Below, piece by piece: positions 8,287 to 16,834 of a stretch of DNA of 64,000 bases. Under the pieces are notes generated by a model that made no database searches, had not been told where the DNA came from, and saw only the letters and a program-made list of their open reading frames with translations. Source of the stretch: Massilia sp. YIM B02443 (GTDB taxonomy: Bacteria > Pseudomonadota > Gammaproteobacteria > Burkholderiales > Burkholderiaceae_D); contig NZ_JASNRA010000001.1 of assembly GCF_030411955.1 (NCBI RefSeq), positions 62,001-126,000 on the forward strand, written 5' to 3'. The translations under genes and the position numbers were made by a program. Position 1 is the first letter of the stretch; every line of letters starts with the position of its first letter.

Positions 8287-11200
8287 TGCCCGCGCTCCGC
8301 CGCCGCCGTAGCCGTAGCTGCAGCATGCGGCGCCGACAGCAGCGCCAGCAGCGCGCGCGCCTGTTCCTGCCAGGTCATCCAGGTCATCGCCTGCGACGAC
8401 GGATGGCGGCCCTCGGCGTGCAGCGCCAGCCACTCGCGCACCGCGCCGGCCAGTGAGGCGCCGTCCAGGCCGGAGAAATAATGGGCGCCGGCGCCGGCCA
8501 CTTCGCGGAACACCGGGATGTCGCGCGCCAGCAGCGGCAGGCCGTACTGGGCCGCTTCGATCAGCGGCAGGCCGAAGCCTTCGCCTTCGCTCGGGAACAG
8601 CAGGCAGCTGCTGGACTGGTACACCTGCTGCAGGGCGTCGTCGTCCAGGCCTTCCAGCCACAGCAAACGGCGGCCCAGTTCCGGGCTGGCGCGCAGGCGC
8701 GCGACGATGCGCGGCAGGGTGCGGCGCTCGGCGTCGGCCAGCTGGGTCCAGCCTTCGCGGCCGACGATCACCAGGTTGGCGTCGAGCCCGTCGGCCCACA
8801 GCTGCTCGAACGCTTCCAGCGCCTGCAGGTGGCCCTTGCGCGGCTCGATGGTGCCGACCATCAAGAAGGTCGGACGCGCCGCCAGCTGCTGCGCCAGCGC
8901 CGACGGCGCCGCCGCTGCCGAGGCGGTGGCCTTGACTTCCAGATCGGCGCCCGAATGCAGGGCGGTGAGCAGCTGGCCGGGACGGCGCGCCACGTTGTGC
9001 GCCGCCAGCCATGCGGCCAGGTCGTCGCGCACCGCGCGCGAGACGCAGATCAGGCGGTCGGCCTCGGCGGCCACGCATTCGAGCCAGGCCGCGTGGCTGC
9101 GGTCGGCGTGCGGCGGGAAGAATTCCGGGCGCAGCACCGGCAGCAGGTCGTGCACCGTGAAGTTGATCGACACGCCGCGCGCGCGCCAGGCCGCGTACAG
9201 GCCCGCGCGGGTCGATTCCAGCACCACCTGCGGCGACAGCTCGGCGCAATAGAAGATGTCGCCGGCCTGGACGTCGACCACCGGGTCGGGGCCCTGCAGC
9301 ACGGCGTCGATCCCGAGCAGGCGCGCGCAATAGTTGCGCGCATAGCGGTAATGCGGCTGGCCGCCTTCGTCGCTGAAGCGCACCGGCTCGATCCGGTAGC
9401 CGGCGCCGCGCAGCTGGAGCAGTTCCAGCAGCTGCTTGCGCACCACCCGTTCGATGCCGGTCTTGAGGTCGTTGCGGGCGATGGTGCTGACGTCCAGCAG
9501 CAGCTGGCGCGGCTGCAGCGGATCGGGCGCGCGCGCCACGCTGCGCGCCAGCCGCTGCAGCATGGCGTCGTCGCGCTCCAGGCCCGGGGTGTCGAGCAGG
9601 GCGCCCAGCACGGCCTGGCGGCCGCTGCGGTCCTTGCGCGCGGCCAGGTCGAGCGCTTCCTTGTACATGCGGCCCACGCGCTCCGGGCTGTTGCGGTGGC
9701 GCATCAGGGCGAAGCCGGCGGCGCCCAGCGCCAGCCGGCGCGCATCGTCGCCGCGCAGCGTTTCCAGCGCCTCGACCAGTTGCGCGCGCGCGAACGCGTC
9801 GGGCAGCATCCACACCGCGTCGTGCGGGAATTCGGCCATCGCGCCGTTGGCGTTGATGATCACCGGCAGGCCGTAGATCATGCAGTCGAGCACCGTGCCC
9901 GAGGTCTCGCCGCGCGAACCGGTGCGCAGCTGCACGCCGATGTCGGCCGCCTGCACGTAGCGGAAATAATCCTCGTCCGAGGTCCAGCCCGAGATCGTCA
10001 CGCGGGTCTGGGCGCCGGCGGCGGCGATGGTGTCGGTGATCCGGCGGCCGTAGTCGCCGCCGTGGTTTTCGCCGACGAACACCAGGCGGCAGCGGCGGTC
10101 GTGGTGCAGCGACGAGGCCAGCCAGGCGTCGAGCAGCTCCAGGCAATGCTTGGTCGGCGCCACGAAGCCGAAGTTACACACCACGAATTCGTCGTCGGCG
10201 ATGCCCAGCGCGCGGCGCGCCGCGGCGCGGTCGTTCACTTCCGGCACCGCGCGCGGCAGTTGCGCCTGGCTCCAGTCGGCGCCGGCGTCCGGCCCGATCC
10301 AGTCGCGCGCCAGGCTGCGCGCATACTCGGAGTGCACGATCACGTGGCTGGCGTCCTGCAGGATCTCGAGGTTGGACGGGTAGTCCTGCTTGGCGCGCTC
10401 CATGCCGTCCGCGCCCAGGCTGGCCTGCACCGCGCCATAGCCGTGCGAATGCAGCAGCGCCTGGGTCCAGACGCCCGGCATCGCGCCGCTGGCCTGTTCG
10501 TAGGCCAGCATGCTGCTCAGGAAGTAGTCGTGCAACACCACCACGCCCGGATGGCGCTGCAGCAGCGCCAGCATGTGGCTGTGGAACGGGCTGTTGCCGA
10601 ACTGGTAGACGATGTTGCGATAGTAGTGCGGGTGGGCGTCGAGCCAGGACAGCGGCCGCCGCGGCAGCTGCGCCAGCTCCGGCGGCAGCGCCACCTCGGC
10701 CTGGTCGGTGACCAGTTCGACGTCGAACCAGGGCAGCAGCGTGGGCAGCACGCGCACCGCGTAGTCGGCGATGCCGGTGCGTTCCGGCGGCAGCGGCGAC
10801 AGGAAGGCGATGCGCGGACGGGCGCCGGCATTGGACGCACATTCCGGTCCCAGTTGCGGTTCCGGATCCCGGGCGTTGCCGGCGGCATGCGCTTCCAGCG
10901 CCGCCAGCGCGCGGCGCGCGCTTTCGTCCCAGCTGAACTTGCGGCGCTGGACCAGGTTGTGTTCGCGCAGGCGCGCCTGCAGCGCCGGGTCGCCCAGCAC
11001 CTGGCCGATCTTGGCCGCGATCGCGCCCGGGTCGCGCGCGTCGAACATGGCTTCCGGGTTGCCGATCACTTCCGGGATGCTGGTGCTGTCGGCGCCGATC
11101 ACCAGCGCGCCGCAGGCCATCGCTTCCAGCACCGGCAGGCCGAAGCCTTCGTGCAGCGAGGGGAACACGAACAGCGCCGCTTCGCGGTACAGGTCGATCA

Positions 11201-12125
11201 GGTCGGCGTCGCTGACGTAGCCGGTGAACACCAGTTCGTCCGGCCCCAGGCCGTGGCGCCGCGCCAGGTCGGCCAGGCGCTGGCGCTCGGCGTCGTTGGC
11301 CTTGCCGGCGATGACCAGCTGGTGCGCCGCGCGCTGCGCCGCCGGCAGCATGCTGTAGGCGGCCACCAGGCCGTCGATGTTCTTGCGCGAATCGAACCCG
11401 CCCGGCGCGCACATCAGCGCGGCGCGGGTGATGCCGAAGCGCGCGCGCAGTGCGGCGACGTGCGCCTCGCGCTCGGCGCGCTGCTGGGCCGTCATCTCGG
11501 CCGGAGCGGGGCAGAAGCTGTCGTCCACGGCGGTCGAGATCGAGACCACGCGCCCCGGCTCCAGGCCGAGCGCATCGATCGCTTCCTGGCGCGAATAGTC
11601 CGAGATCGCCAGCAGCAGGCCGGCGCGGCGCAGCGAGGCGACCTTGCGCTCGTAGTAGGCGCGCTGTTCGGGGTCGCGCAGGTATTGTTCCGGATTCAGG
11701 AACGGAATCAGGTCGTACAGCACCGCCGCGGTGCCGGCGCCGTCGGCGAAGCGCCCGATCGAGACCAGGCTGTCGTCGACGAAGCCTTCGAACAGGCTGG
11801 TGACCAGCACCGCGTCCGGACGCAGCTGGGCCAGCGCGTATTCGCGCAGCAGTTCGCCGGCGCGCGCGCGCGGGCTGTTGCCGGCATACGCTTCGGCGCT
11901 GTGGCCGGCGCCGTCGAACACGCGGATGCGCTCCGGCGGCACCAGGCCGGCGAAGGCCTGGCGCAGGTCGTCGATGGCGCCGCCCAGCGCGCCGTTGAGC
12001 AGCAGCCAGACTTCGTGCCGGCCGGCGTTGCGCGCCACGCCCAGCGCCAGCGCCAGCGAATAGCGGCCGATGCCGCGGAAGCGGCTTTCCGACTGCGCGC
12101 CCTGGAGGTCAATCACTATCCGCAT
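8283..12125 (-). CDS. Giant three-domain GT-B (family 4-like) glycosyltransferase
   Basis: This 1280-residue protein is built of three consecutive glycosyltransferase units. The first (about 1-410) starts MRIVIDLQGAQ and contains the GT4 donor-site motif SLHEGFGLPVLEAMACG. The second (about 430-830) starts RIAFLSPLPPERTGIADY and has a shorter donor site around TSGTVLDCMIYGLPVI. The third (about 875-1270) starts RQLLLDVSTIARNDLKTGI and contains GEGFGLPLIEAAQYGLP. No membrane helix is present, so it acts in the cytoplasm, likely adding several sugars in turn to a lipid-linked chain. It overlaps the upstream methyltransferase by 17 bp and the downstream gene by ATGA. A two-unit relative with a damaged third unit lies at 34199-36394. 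Confidence 0.9.
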   Translation of the reverse strand: MRIVIDLQGAQSESRFRGIGRYSLALALGVARNAGRHEVWLLLNGALGGAIDDLRQAFAGLVPPERIRVFDGAGHSAEAYAGNSPRARAGELLREYALAQLRPDAVLVTSLFEGFVDDSLVSIGRFADGAGTAAVLYDLIPFLNPEQYLRDPEQRAYYERKVASLRRAGLLLAISDYSRQEAIDALGLEPGRVVSISTAVDDSFCPAPAEMTAQQRAEREAHVAALRARFGITRAALMCAPGGFDSRKNIDGLVAAYSMLPAAQRAAHQLVIAGKANDAERQRLADLARRHGLGPDELVFTGYVSDADLIDLYREAALFVFPSLHEGFGLPVLEAMACGALVIGADSTSIPEVIGNPEAMFDARDPGAIAAKIGQVLGDPALQARLREHNLVQRRKFSWDESARRALAALEAHAAGNARDPEPQLGPECASNAGARPRIAFLSPLPPERTGIADYAVRVLPTLLPWFDVELVTDQAEVALPPELAQLPRRPLSWLDAHPHYYRNIVYQFGNSPFHSHMLALLQRHPGVVVLHDYFLSSMLAYEQASGAMPGVWTQALLHSHGYGAVQASLGADGMERAKQDYPSNLEILQDASHVIVHSEYARSLARDWIGPDAGADWSQAQLPRAVPEVNDRAAARRALGIADDEFVVCNFGFVAPTKHCLELLDAWLASSLHHDRRCRLVFVGENHGGDYGRRITDTIAAAGAQTRVTISGWTSDEDYFRYVQAADIGVQLRTGSRGETSGTVLDCMIYGLPVIINANGAMAEFPHDAVWMLPDAFARAQLVEALETLRGDDARRLALGAAGFALMRHRNSPERVGRMYKEALDLAARKDRSGRQAVLGALLDTPGLERDDAMLQRLARSVARAPDPLQPRQLLLDVSTIARNDLKTGIERVVRKQLLELLQLRGAGYRIEPVRFSDEGGQPHYRYARNYCARLLGIDAVLQGPDPVVDVQAGDIFYCAELSPQVVLESTRAGLYAAWRARGVSINFTVHDLLPVLRPEFFPPHADRSHAAWLECVAAEADRLICVSRAVRDDLAAWLAAHNVARRPGQLLTALHSGADLEVKATASAAAAPSALAQQLAARPTFLMVGTIEPRKGHLQALEAFEQLWADGLDANLVIVGREGWTQLADAERRTLPRIVARLRASPELGRRLLWLEGLDDDALQQVYQSSSCLLFPSEGEGFGLPLIEAAQYGLPLLARDIPVFREVAGAGAHYFSGLDGASLAGAVREWLALHAEGRHPSSQAMTWMTWQEQARALLALLSAPHAAATATAAAERGQ

Positions 12126-13458
12126 GGGTCTTCCTTGCTTGTTCCTGTTTCAGTTGGCGGTACACCCGCGCCGCGCGCGGCGACAGCTCGCCCGTTTGTT
12201 CCTGCAGCACCACCGGCGCCGCTTCGCGCTCGAGCATCAGCGCGTACAGGCGCGCTTCCAGCGCCGGCACCCGGCGCAGCGCGGCGCGCGCCAGGCGCTT
12301 CAGGCCCGGGCGGCGCAGCACGGCGCCGCCGGCGCGCCGCACCAGGCGCTTGGCGCGCGCCTTGGCGCCGCTGGCCAGGCGGCCTTCGCGCTGGGCGCTG
12401 CGCACCCGGTAGTACAAGGTCGCCGCGCGCCGCAGCGGTTCGGTGACGCGCCACGAACTGCTGGAGAGCAGGTCGACCACGCGCTGCGACATCTCGGCCG
12501 CATGCGCTTCGGCGCGCACGATGCGCGCTTCCTGCTCGGCGGCCAGGCGCCGGTGCTGCTCGTGCAGTTCCTGGTGCGCCGCATGCGCTTCACGCTGCTC
12601 GTGCAGCGCGCGTTCGAGTTGCGCCAGCCGGATATCGCTTGCCTGCGCCAGCTCTTCGTCGCGGCGCGCCAGGCGCGCCAGGATGTGGTGGATCTCGGCG
12701 TGCTGCCCGGCGCGCTGGTCTTCGTAGCGCTGCGCCAGCCGGCCCAGGGTGATGCCCCAGGCGGCGTCGAACGGGGCGTCGAACGGCGCCAGCGTTTCGG
12801 CCGCAGCAGTCTTTTGCGCCACCACCGCATAGTCGGGGCTGACCCCTTCCAGCACGTTGATCACGCCCAGCGGCGCGTCGGTATGCAGCTGCGCTTCTTC
12901 CTGCAGGCGCACGATGCGCTGGCGCGCGAAGCCGGCGTGGTCGGCGGCGAAGCCGAGCAGGTCGGGCGGCAGCGGGCGCACGTGGGTCGGATCGCGGTAG
13001 AAGCTGGTGGCGCCGACGGTGAGGTTTTCCGGGTTCGGCGTTTCCATGATCAGCAGGCCGCCCGGGCGCAGCGCGCGCAGGGCGTCGGCGATCAGGTCCT
13101 GCACCAGTTCGAACGGCAGGTGCTCGACCAGGTGGAACGCCGACACCAGCGCCAGGCTGCCTTCGGGTTGCTCGCGCAGCGCGGCCAGGGCGTCCTGGTG
13201 GCGCGCCGCCAGGCCGCGCTCGCGGCAGGCGGCCAGCATGCCGTCGTCCAGGTCCACGCCCTGGGCTTCGAAGCCCTGCTCGCCCAGCAGCTCGAGCCAT
13301 TCGCCGCGTCCGCAGCCGAGATCGAGCGCGCGGGCGGGGGCGCCGGCCTGCAATAGCGGCGCGGTGAACGGGGCGTAGGCGCGCAGGCGCTCCTTGATGG
13401 TCTCGCGCGAACCGCGGTAGCGGTCTTCGAAGGCGCGGTAGAACGATGTTTGGCTCAT
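12109..13458 (-). CDS. SAM-dependent methyltransferase with coiled coil, WbdD-like chain terminator candidate
   Basis: This is a 449-residue protein. Residues about 40-200 are a class I methyltransferase (ALDLGCGRGEW for S-adenosylmethionine binding, then the acidic VDLDDGM and SAFHLVEHLPFE). A Glu/Arg/Ala-rich heptad region follows (about 240-340), then a basic C-terminal part with short amphipathic stretches and the phrase SSSWRVTEPLRR often seen in polysaccharide enzymes. This order recalls WbdD, which methylates the end of O-polysaccharide and sets chain length through a coiled-coil ruler. It sits directly after Wzt, overlapping by ATGA. No kinase domain is present, unlike in E. coli WbdD. 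The methylated sugar is unknown. Confidence 0.8.
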   Translation of the reverse strand: MSQTSFYRAFEDRYRGSRETIKERLRAYAPFTAPLLQAGAPARALDLGCGRGEWLELLGEQGFEAQGVDLDDGMLAACRERGLAARHQDALAALREQPEGSLALVSAFHLVEHLPFELVQDLIADALRALRPGGLLIMETPNPENLTVGATSFYRDPTHVRPLPPDLLGFAADHAGFARQRIVRLQEEAQLHTDAPLGVINVLEGVSPDYAVVAQKTAAAETLAPFDAPFDAAWGITLGRLAQRYEDQRAGQHAEIHHILARLARRDEELAQASDIRLAQLERALHEQREAHAAHQELHEQHRRLAAEQEARIVRAEAHAAEMSQRVVDLLSSSSWRVTEPLRRAATLYYRVRSAQREGRLASGAKARAKRLVRRAGGAVLRRPGLKRLARAALRRVPALEARLYALMLEREAAPVVLQEQTGELSPRAARVYRQLKQEQARKTHADSD

Positions 13459-14675
13459 CGCCGAATCTCCAGTTGCGGTTCCAGCCAGCTGGTGCCGAGG
13501 AAGGGAAGGCGGGTCAGGTTCAGGACCTCGAAGATCGCCACCAGGTCGCGCCATTCGTAGTTGTCGCCCAGGTGGGTTTCGGTGCTGGTCAGGGCGGTGG
13601 TGATCGAATAGCTGCCCGGCCCCAGGTTGAGCGGGAAGCGGAAGTAATATTCGATGATCTCGCCGGCGCGCACGTCGGTGATCGCCTGCTGCAGGTGGTG
13701 GGTGTTGGTGCCGAAGATCTGGTGTCCCAGGCGGTCCTTGATCATGTAGCCCATCACCAGGCGCGGCAGGTCGGCATAGGCCTGGACCCGTACCCGCAGG
13801 GTGGCCGGCACGCCCACGTTCATCACTTCCATCACCTGGCCGTGCTCGTTTTCCAGCGCCACCTCGAGCACCCGCGCCATGCCGTTGCCGGACGTGGTCT
13901 GGACCCGGCCCTCGGCGGTGCGCACCTGTTCCACGGTGCTGCCTTCGCGCTCGGCGATCAGGGCGTTGTAGTAGTCCATCACTTCTTCGGGCGTGCCCTG
14001 CATCGCCAGGCGTCCGGCGTCGAGCAGGATGGCGCGGTCGCAGATCGACTGCATGGCGGCGCGGTCGTGGCTGACGATCAGCAGGGTGGTGCCCTGCTTG
14101 CGGAACTGGCGGATGCGGTCGAAACTCTTGTGCTGGAAATAGGCGTCGCCCACCGACAGCGCCTCGTCGACGATCAACACGTCCGGGCGGCGCACGGTGG
14201 CCACGCTGAACGCCAGGCGCATCTGCATGCCCGACGAATACACCCGCACCGGCTGGTCGATGTAGTCGCCGATCTCGGCGAACGACTCGATCTGCGGCAT
14301 CAGCTCGGCGATCTCGTCGACCCCCAGGCCGAGCAGCTGGCCGGCCATGAACACGTTCTGGCGGCCGGTGAAATCGGGATGGAAACCCATGCCCAGTTCG
14401 AGCAGGGCGGCGACGCGCCCGCTGATGGTGACGCTGCCCGTGGTCGGCTGGGCGGTGCCGGTGATCAGCTTGAGCAGGGTGCTCTTGCCGGCGCCGTTGA
14501 TGCCGATGATGCCGACCGCGTCGCCCGGACTGAGGCGGAAGTTGATGTCGGTGAGTACCCACTTGAGCTTGTGGCGTGGCTTGTTGCCCGGCATGATCCA
14601 TTCTGCCAGGCGGCTCCAGCGGTTACCGTATTGCTTATAGGCCTTGCCCAGGTTGCTGACGTCGATCGTGCCCAT
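13455..14675 (-). CDS. wzt: Polysaccharide ABC exporter ATPase with cargo-recognition domain
   Basis: This 406-residue protein is the nucleotide-binding subunit of an ABC-2 glycan exporter. The ATPase half has Walker A (GINGAGKST), the signature YSSGMQMRL, and Walker B (VLIVDEALSVGD), with the family-typical FHPDFTGRQNVF before the signature. Residues from about 250 to the end form a beta-rich domain like Wzt-C, which in O9a-type systems binds the modified chain end before export. Presence of this domain next to a methyltransferase supports a cap-recognition mechanism. The start overlaps the stop of wzm by one base (TAATG). Confidence 0.95.
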   Translation of the reverse strand: MGTIDVSNLGKAYKQYGNRWSRLAEWIMPGNKPRHKLKWVLTDINFRLSPGDAVGIIGINGAGKSTLLKLITGTAQPTTGSVTISGRVAALLELGMGFHPDFTGRQNVFMAGQLLGLGVDEIAELMPQIESFAEIGDYIDQPVRVYSSGMQMRLAFSVATVRRPDVLIVDEALSVGDAYFQHKSFDRIRQFRKQGTTLLIVSHDRAAMQSICDRAILLDAGRLAMQGTPEEVMDYYNALIAEREGSTVEQVRTAEGRVQTTSGNGMARVLEVALENEHGQVMEVMNVGVPATLRVRVQAYADLPRLVMGYMIKDRLGHQIFGTNTHHLQQAITDVRAGEIIEYYFRFPLNLGPGSYSITTALTSTETHLGDNYEWRDLVAIFEVLNLTRLPFLGTSWLEPQLEIRR

Positions 14676-15475
14676 TACAGTTCATCCACCATTTCACCCG
14701 CGCGCTTGCGGAACAGCTGCATCCCCAGCGCGCACAGCAGCACTGCCAGCACGCTCACCGGAATCAGGCTTTGCCAGTGCGGCAGTTCGCCGCGCAGCAA
14801 GATGCCCTGGTAGGCCTGGACCACCGATGCCATCGGATTCCACGCCAGCCAGGACCGGAATTCGACCGGCAGCGCGGTTATTGGATACACCACCGGGGTG
14901 AACCAGAACCAGAATTGCAGCAGGATCGTGAAGAACTGGCCGACGTCGCGGAAGAACACGTTGAGCACGCCCAGCACCATGGCCAGGCCGATCGAGAACA
15001 GGATCTGGATCGCCAGCACCGGCAGGAAGGCCAGGAAGCTCCAACCCGGGAAGGCGCCGGTGGCGACCAGGAACACCAGGAACAGGCCGAAGATGATGGC
15101 GAAATTGACCAGCGCATTGAGCACCACCACGATCGGCAGACAGATGCGCGGGAACTGCAGCTTCTTGATCAGGTTGGCGTTCTCGAGGAACACGTTCTGG
15201 CCGCGGGTGGTGATCTCGGCGAACAGGCCCCAGGTCAGCACGCCGGCGCACAGGTAGATGCTGTAGGCAAACTGGCCGGTGCCGCCGGGCAGGCGATTAC
15301 CCATCACCTGCGAGAAAATCACGGTATAGACCACGATCATGGCCAGCGGATTGAGCACCGTCCAGGCGGCGCCGAGCAGGGAGTTGCGGTACTTGGCCTG
15401 GAATTCGCGGCGCACGCTGCCGGCGATGAATCCGCGGTAGCGCCATACGCCGCCCAGCATGGAACGGGAAATCAT
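14675..15475 (-). CDS. wzm: Polysaccharide ABC exporter permease
   Basis: This 266-residue ABC-2 type permease has six hydrophobic segments and the usual N-terminal amphipathic region (RREFQAKYRNSLLGAAWTVLNPL), then a C-terminal cytoplasmic tail. It forms the inner-membrane channel for a finished O-antigen or capsule chain together with Wzt. It is the first gene of the minus-strand operon running down to the PIG-L gene. The length and helix pattern match Wzm/KpsM/TagG permeases. Whether the polymer is LPS O antigen or capsule is not decided; the O-antigen ligase at 45677 makes O antigen likely. Confidence 0.95.
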   Translation of the reverse strand: MISRSMLGGVWRYRGFIAGSVRREFQAKYRNSLLGAAWTVLNPLAMIVVYTVIFSQVMGNRLPGGTGQFAYSIYLCAGVLTWGLFAEITTRGQNVFLENANLIKKLQFPRICLPIVVVLNALVNFAIIFGLFLVFLVATGAFPGWSFLAFLPVLAIQILFSIGLAMVLGVLNVFFRDVGQFFTILLQFWFWFTPVVYPITALPVEFRSWLAWNPMASVVQAYQGILLRGELPHWQSLIPVSVLAVLLCALGMQLFRKRAGEMVDEL

Positions 15476-15679
15476 AGGTGTTGGAGCTTGATCATGACAT
15501 CGGGAATCGGAACGCAGAGCGCGTTCCTGTTCGGAAAATACCCGAAAAATAAGTTGCCGATTATAACATGATGACGTTTAGGAATTTACCGCTTACCAAT
15601 TGTTACTTGTTGCATGGCGGTAATTTTCAGCCCGTTTCGGGAGCGACATCCCGGGCCGTTCCAACGCCGCTACGGTCGA
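15476..15679 (-). promoter_or_regulatory. Leader region of the polysaccharide operon with a TATAAT box
   Basis: These 204 bp separate the Crp-family gene from wzm. They are AT-richer than their surroundings. A perfect minus-strand TATAAT lies at 15560-15565, about 85 bp before the wzm start, with no good -35 hexamer. No TGTGA-N6-TCACA site is present, unlike at the other surface-layer operons nearby. Confidence 0.45.
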
Positions 15680-16468
15680 TCAGCTATTGCCTTGGATAAG
15701 CTTTTGCAGCTCGTCCGGCTTGATGATGGTGATGCGGTGTGTGCCTTTTTCGATGATGCCCTGCTGTACCAGCGCCAGCAGCGCACGGGTGACGGTCTCG
15801 CGGCTGGTATTGATCATGTTGGCGATGTCCTGGTGGGTCGGCAGGTTTTCCACCACTTGGGTGCCGCCTTCTTTCTGCTCCTTGAGCAGGTTGAGGAAAG
15901 TGAAGATGCGGCGCGAGGTGTTGTGGATGCTGAGCAGGGCGCGGAATTCGGAATCGCGCTGCACTTTCTCGGCCAGGAAGCGCAGCATCTGGTTGGCCAC
16001 CGACGGCGAGTGGGTAAACATGTGCAGCGCGATGGCGCGCGGCAGCAGGGCAACCAGCACCGGGGTCAGCGCCACCACCGAAGCGGAACGGATCGAGCCG
16101 TTGATCACGGCGATCTCGCCGAAGAAGTCGCCCGGCTGCAGCATGCGCAGGCCAATCGCGCGCCCATCCTCGGTGACGTCGATCACCTGCAGCGAGCCGC
16201 TCAGCAGGAACAGCAGGCTGTCGCCGGGCGCGCCTTTCTGCAGCACCACGTCGCGTTTGGCGTATTCGCGGATGCGCAGGTTGGCCTTGACCCGCTGCAT
16301 GTCTTCCTCGCTGAGGTTGGCCAGCAGCGGAATCTTGCGCAGGTGAATCTGTACCTCATGCTCCTGGGCGGCCGGTTCGTTGGCCGCCACGGCAGCCGGG
16401 TCCGGTACCAGGGGACTGGGCGCGAGCTCTTTCTCGAGGTCGTTCTTGCGTTTGGTCGAGGATGTCAT
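15680..16468 (-). CDS. Crp/Fnr-family transcription regulator
   Basis: This 262-residue regulator has a 35-residue extension, a cyclic-nucleotide-binding beta-roll (about 40-155), a dimerisation helix and a winged helix-turn-helix. In the pocket, FGE (Glu118) and Arg127-Ser128 match the phosphate-binding residues of E. coli Crp. The Thr-Ser pair that contacts adenine is not clearly conserved, so cAMP is likely but another cyclic nucleotide is possible. The recognition helix has Ser-Arg-Glu-Thr-Val-Thr-Arg (222-228), with the three residues that read TGTGA in Crp. There are no Fnr-type cysteines. It lies 7 bp after the VanZ-like gene and appears co-transcribed with the nucleotide cyclase upstream. 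Exact Crp-type palindromes occur at 20074, 21562 and 24775. Confidence 0.9.
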   Translation of the reverse strand: MTSSTKRKNDLEKELAPSPLVPDPAAVAANEPAAQEHEVQIHLRKIPLLANLSEEDMQRVKANLRIREYAKRDVVLQKGAPGDSLLFLLSGSLQVIDVTEDGRAIGLRMLQPGDFFGEIAVINGSIRSASVVALTPVLVALLPRAIALHMFTHSPSVANQMLRFLAEKVQRDSEFRALLSIHNTSRRIFTFLNLLKEQKEGGTQVVENLPTHQDIANMINTSRETVTRALLALVQQGIIEKGTHRITIIKPDELQKLIQGNS

Positions 16469-16475
16469 GCGTATC

Positions 16476-16802
16476 TCAAATCACCTGTATCAGCCCGAAT
16501 ACCAGCGTGGCGGCAGCGATGCCGGCGGTATTCGCACCCATGTCGCGCCAGCAAAAACTGCGTCCGGGGACCAGTTTTTGCAGGATTTCGATGGCCAGTC
16601 CGGCCAGCAGCAAACCCAGCAGCCACAGCACGCGGCCGGCCCAGGCGGGCTCGATGAGCAGCGCGAGCGTGCTCAGTCCCGCGAATGCAACGAAGTGCAG
16701 CAACTTGTCATGCGGAAGCAGCGGAAGCCAGCGTGCCGGCAGCAGGCATCCGAGGACGACCGCACCAGCGGCCGCCACGAAGACGATCAATTCCCAGGAC
16801 AT
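16476..16802 (-). CDS. VanZ-like small membrane protein
   Basis: This 108-residue protein has three to four hydrophobic segments and the VanZ-like signature LLPHDKLLHFVAFAGLS, followed later by GRSFCWRDMGANTAGI (the family has a charged motif before a conserved Asn-Gly/Ala pair). The function of the family is mostly unknown; VanZ itself affects teicoplanin resistance in Enterococcus. It lies between the barrel-protein gene (32 bp) and the Crp-family gene (7 bp), so it is probably a member of the same transcript. Confidence 0.82.
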   Translation of the reverse strand: MSWELIVFVAAAGAVVLGCLLPARWLPLLPHDKLLHFVAFAGLSTLALLIEPAWAGRVLWLLGLLLAGLAIEILQKLVPGRSFCWRDMGANTAGIAAATLVFGLIQVI

Positions 16803-16834
16803 ATCGGCCTAATGCTTGTACACCAATCCTGGCG

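Noticed and set aside
8481..12446. A 1321-codon open frame on the plus strand opposite the large glycosyltransferase
   Set aside because: Its translation is a string of Arg, Gln, Ala and His without domains; it mirrors the GC-rich codons of the real gene on the other strand.
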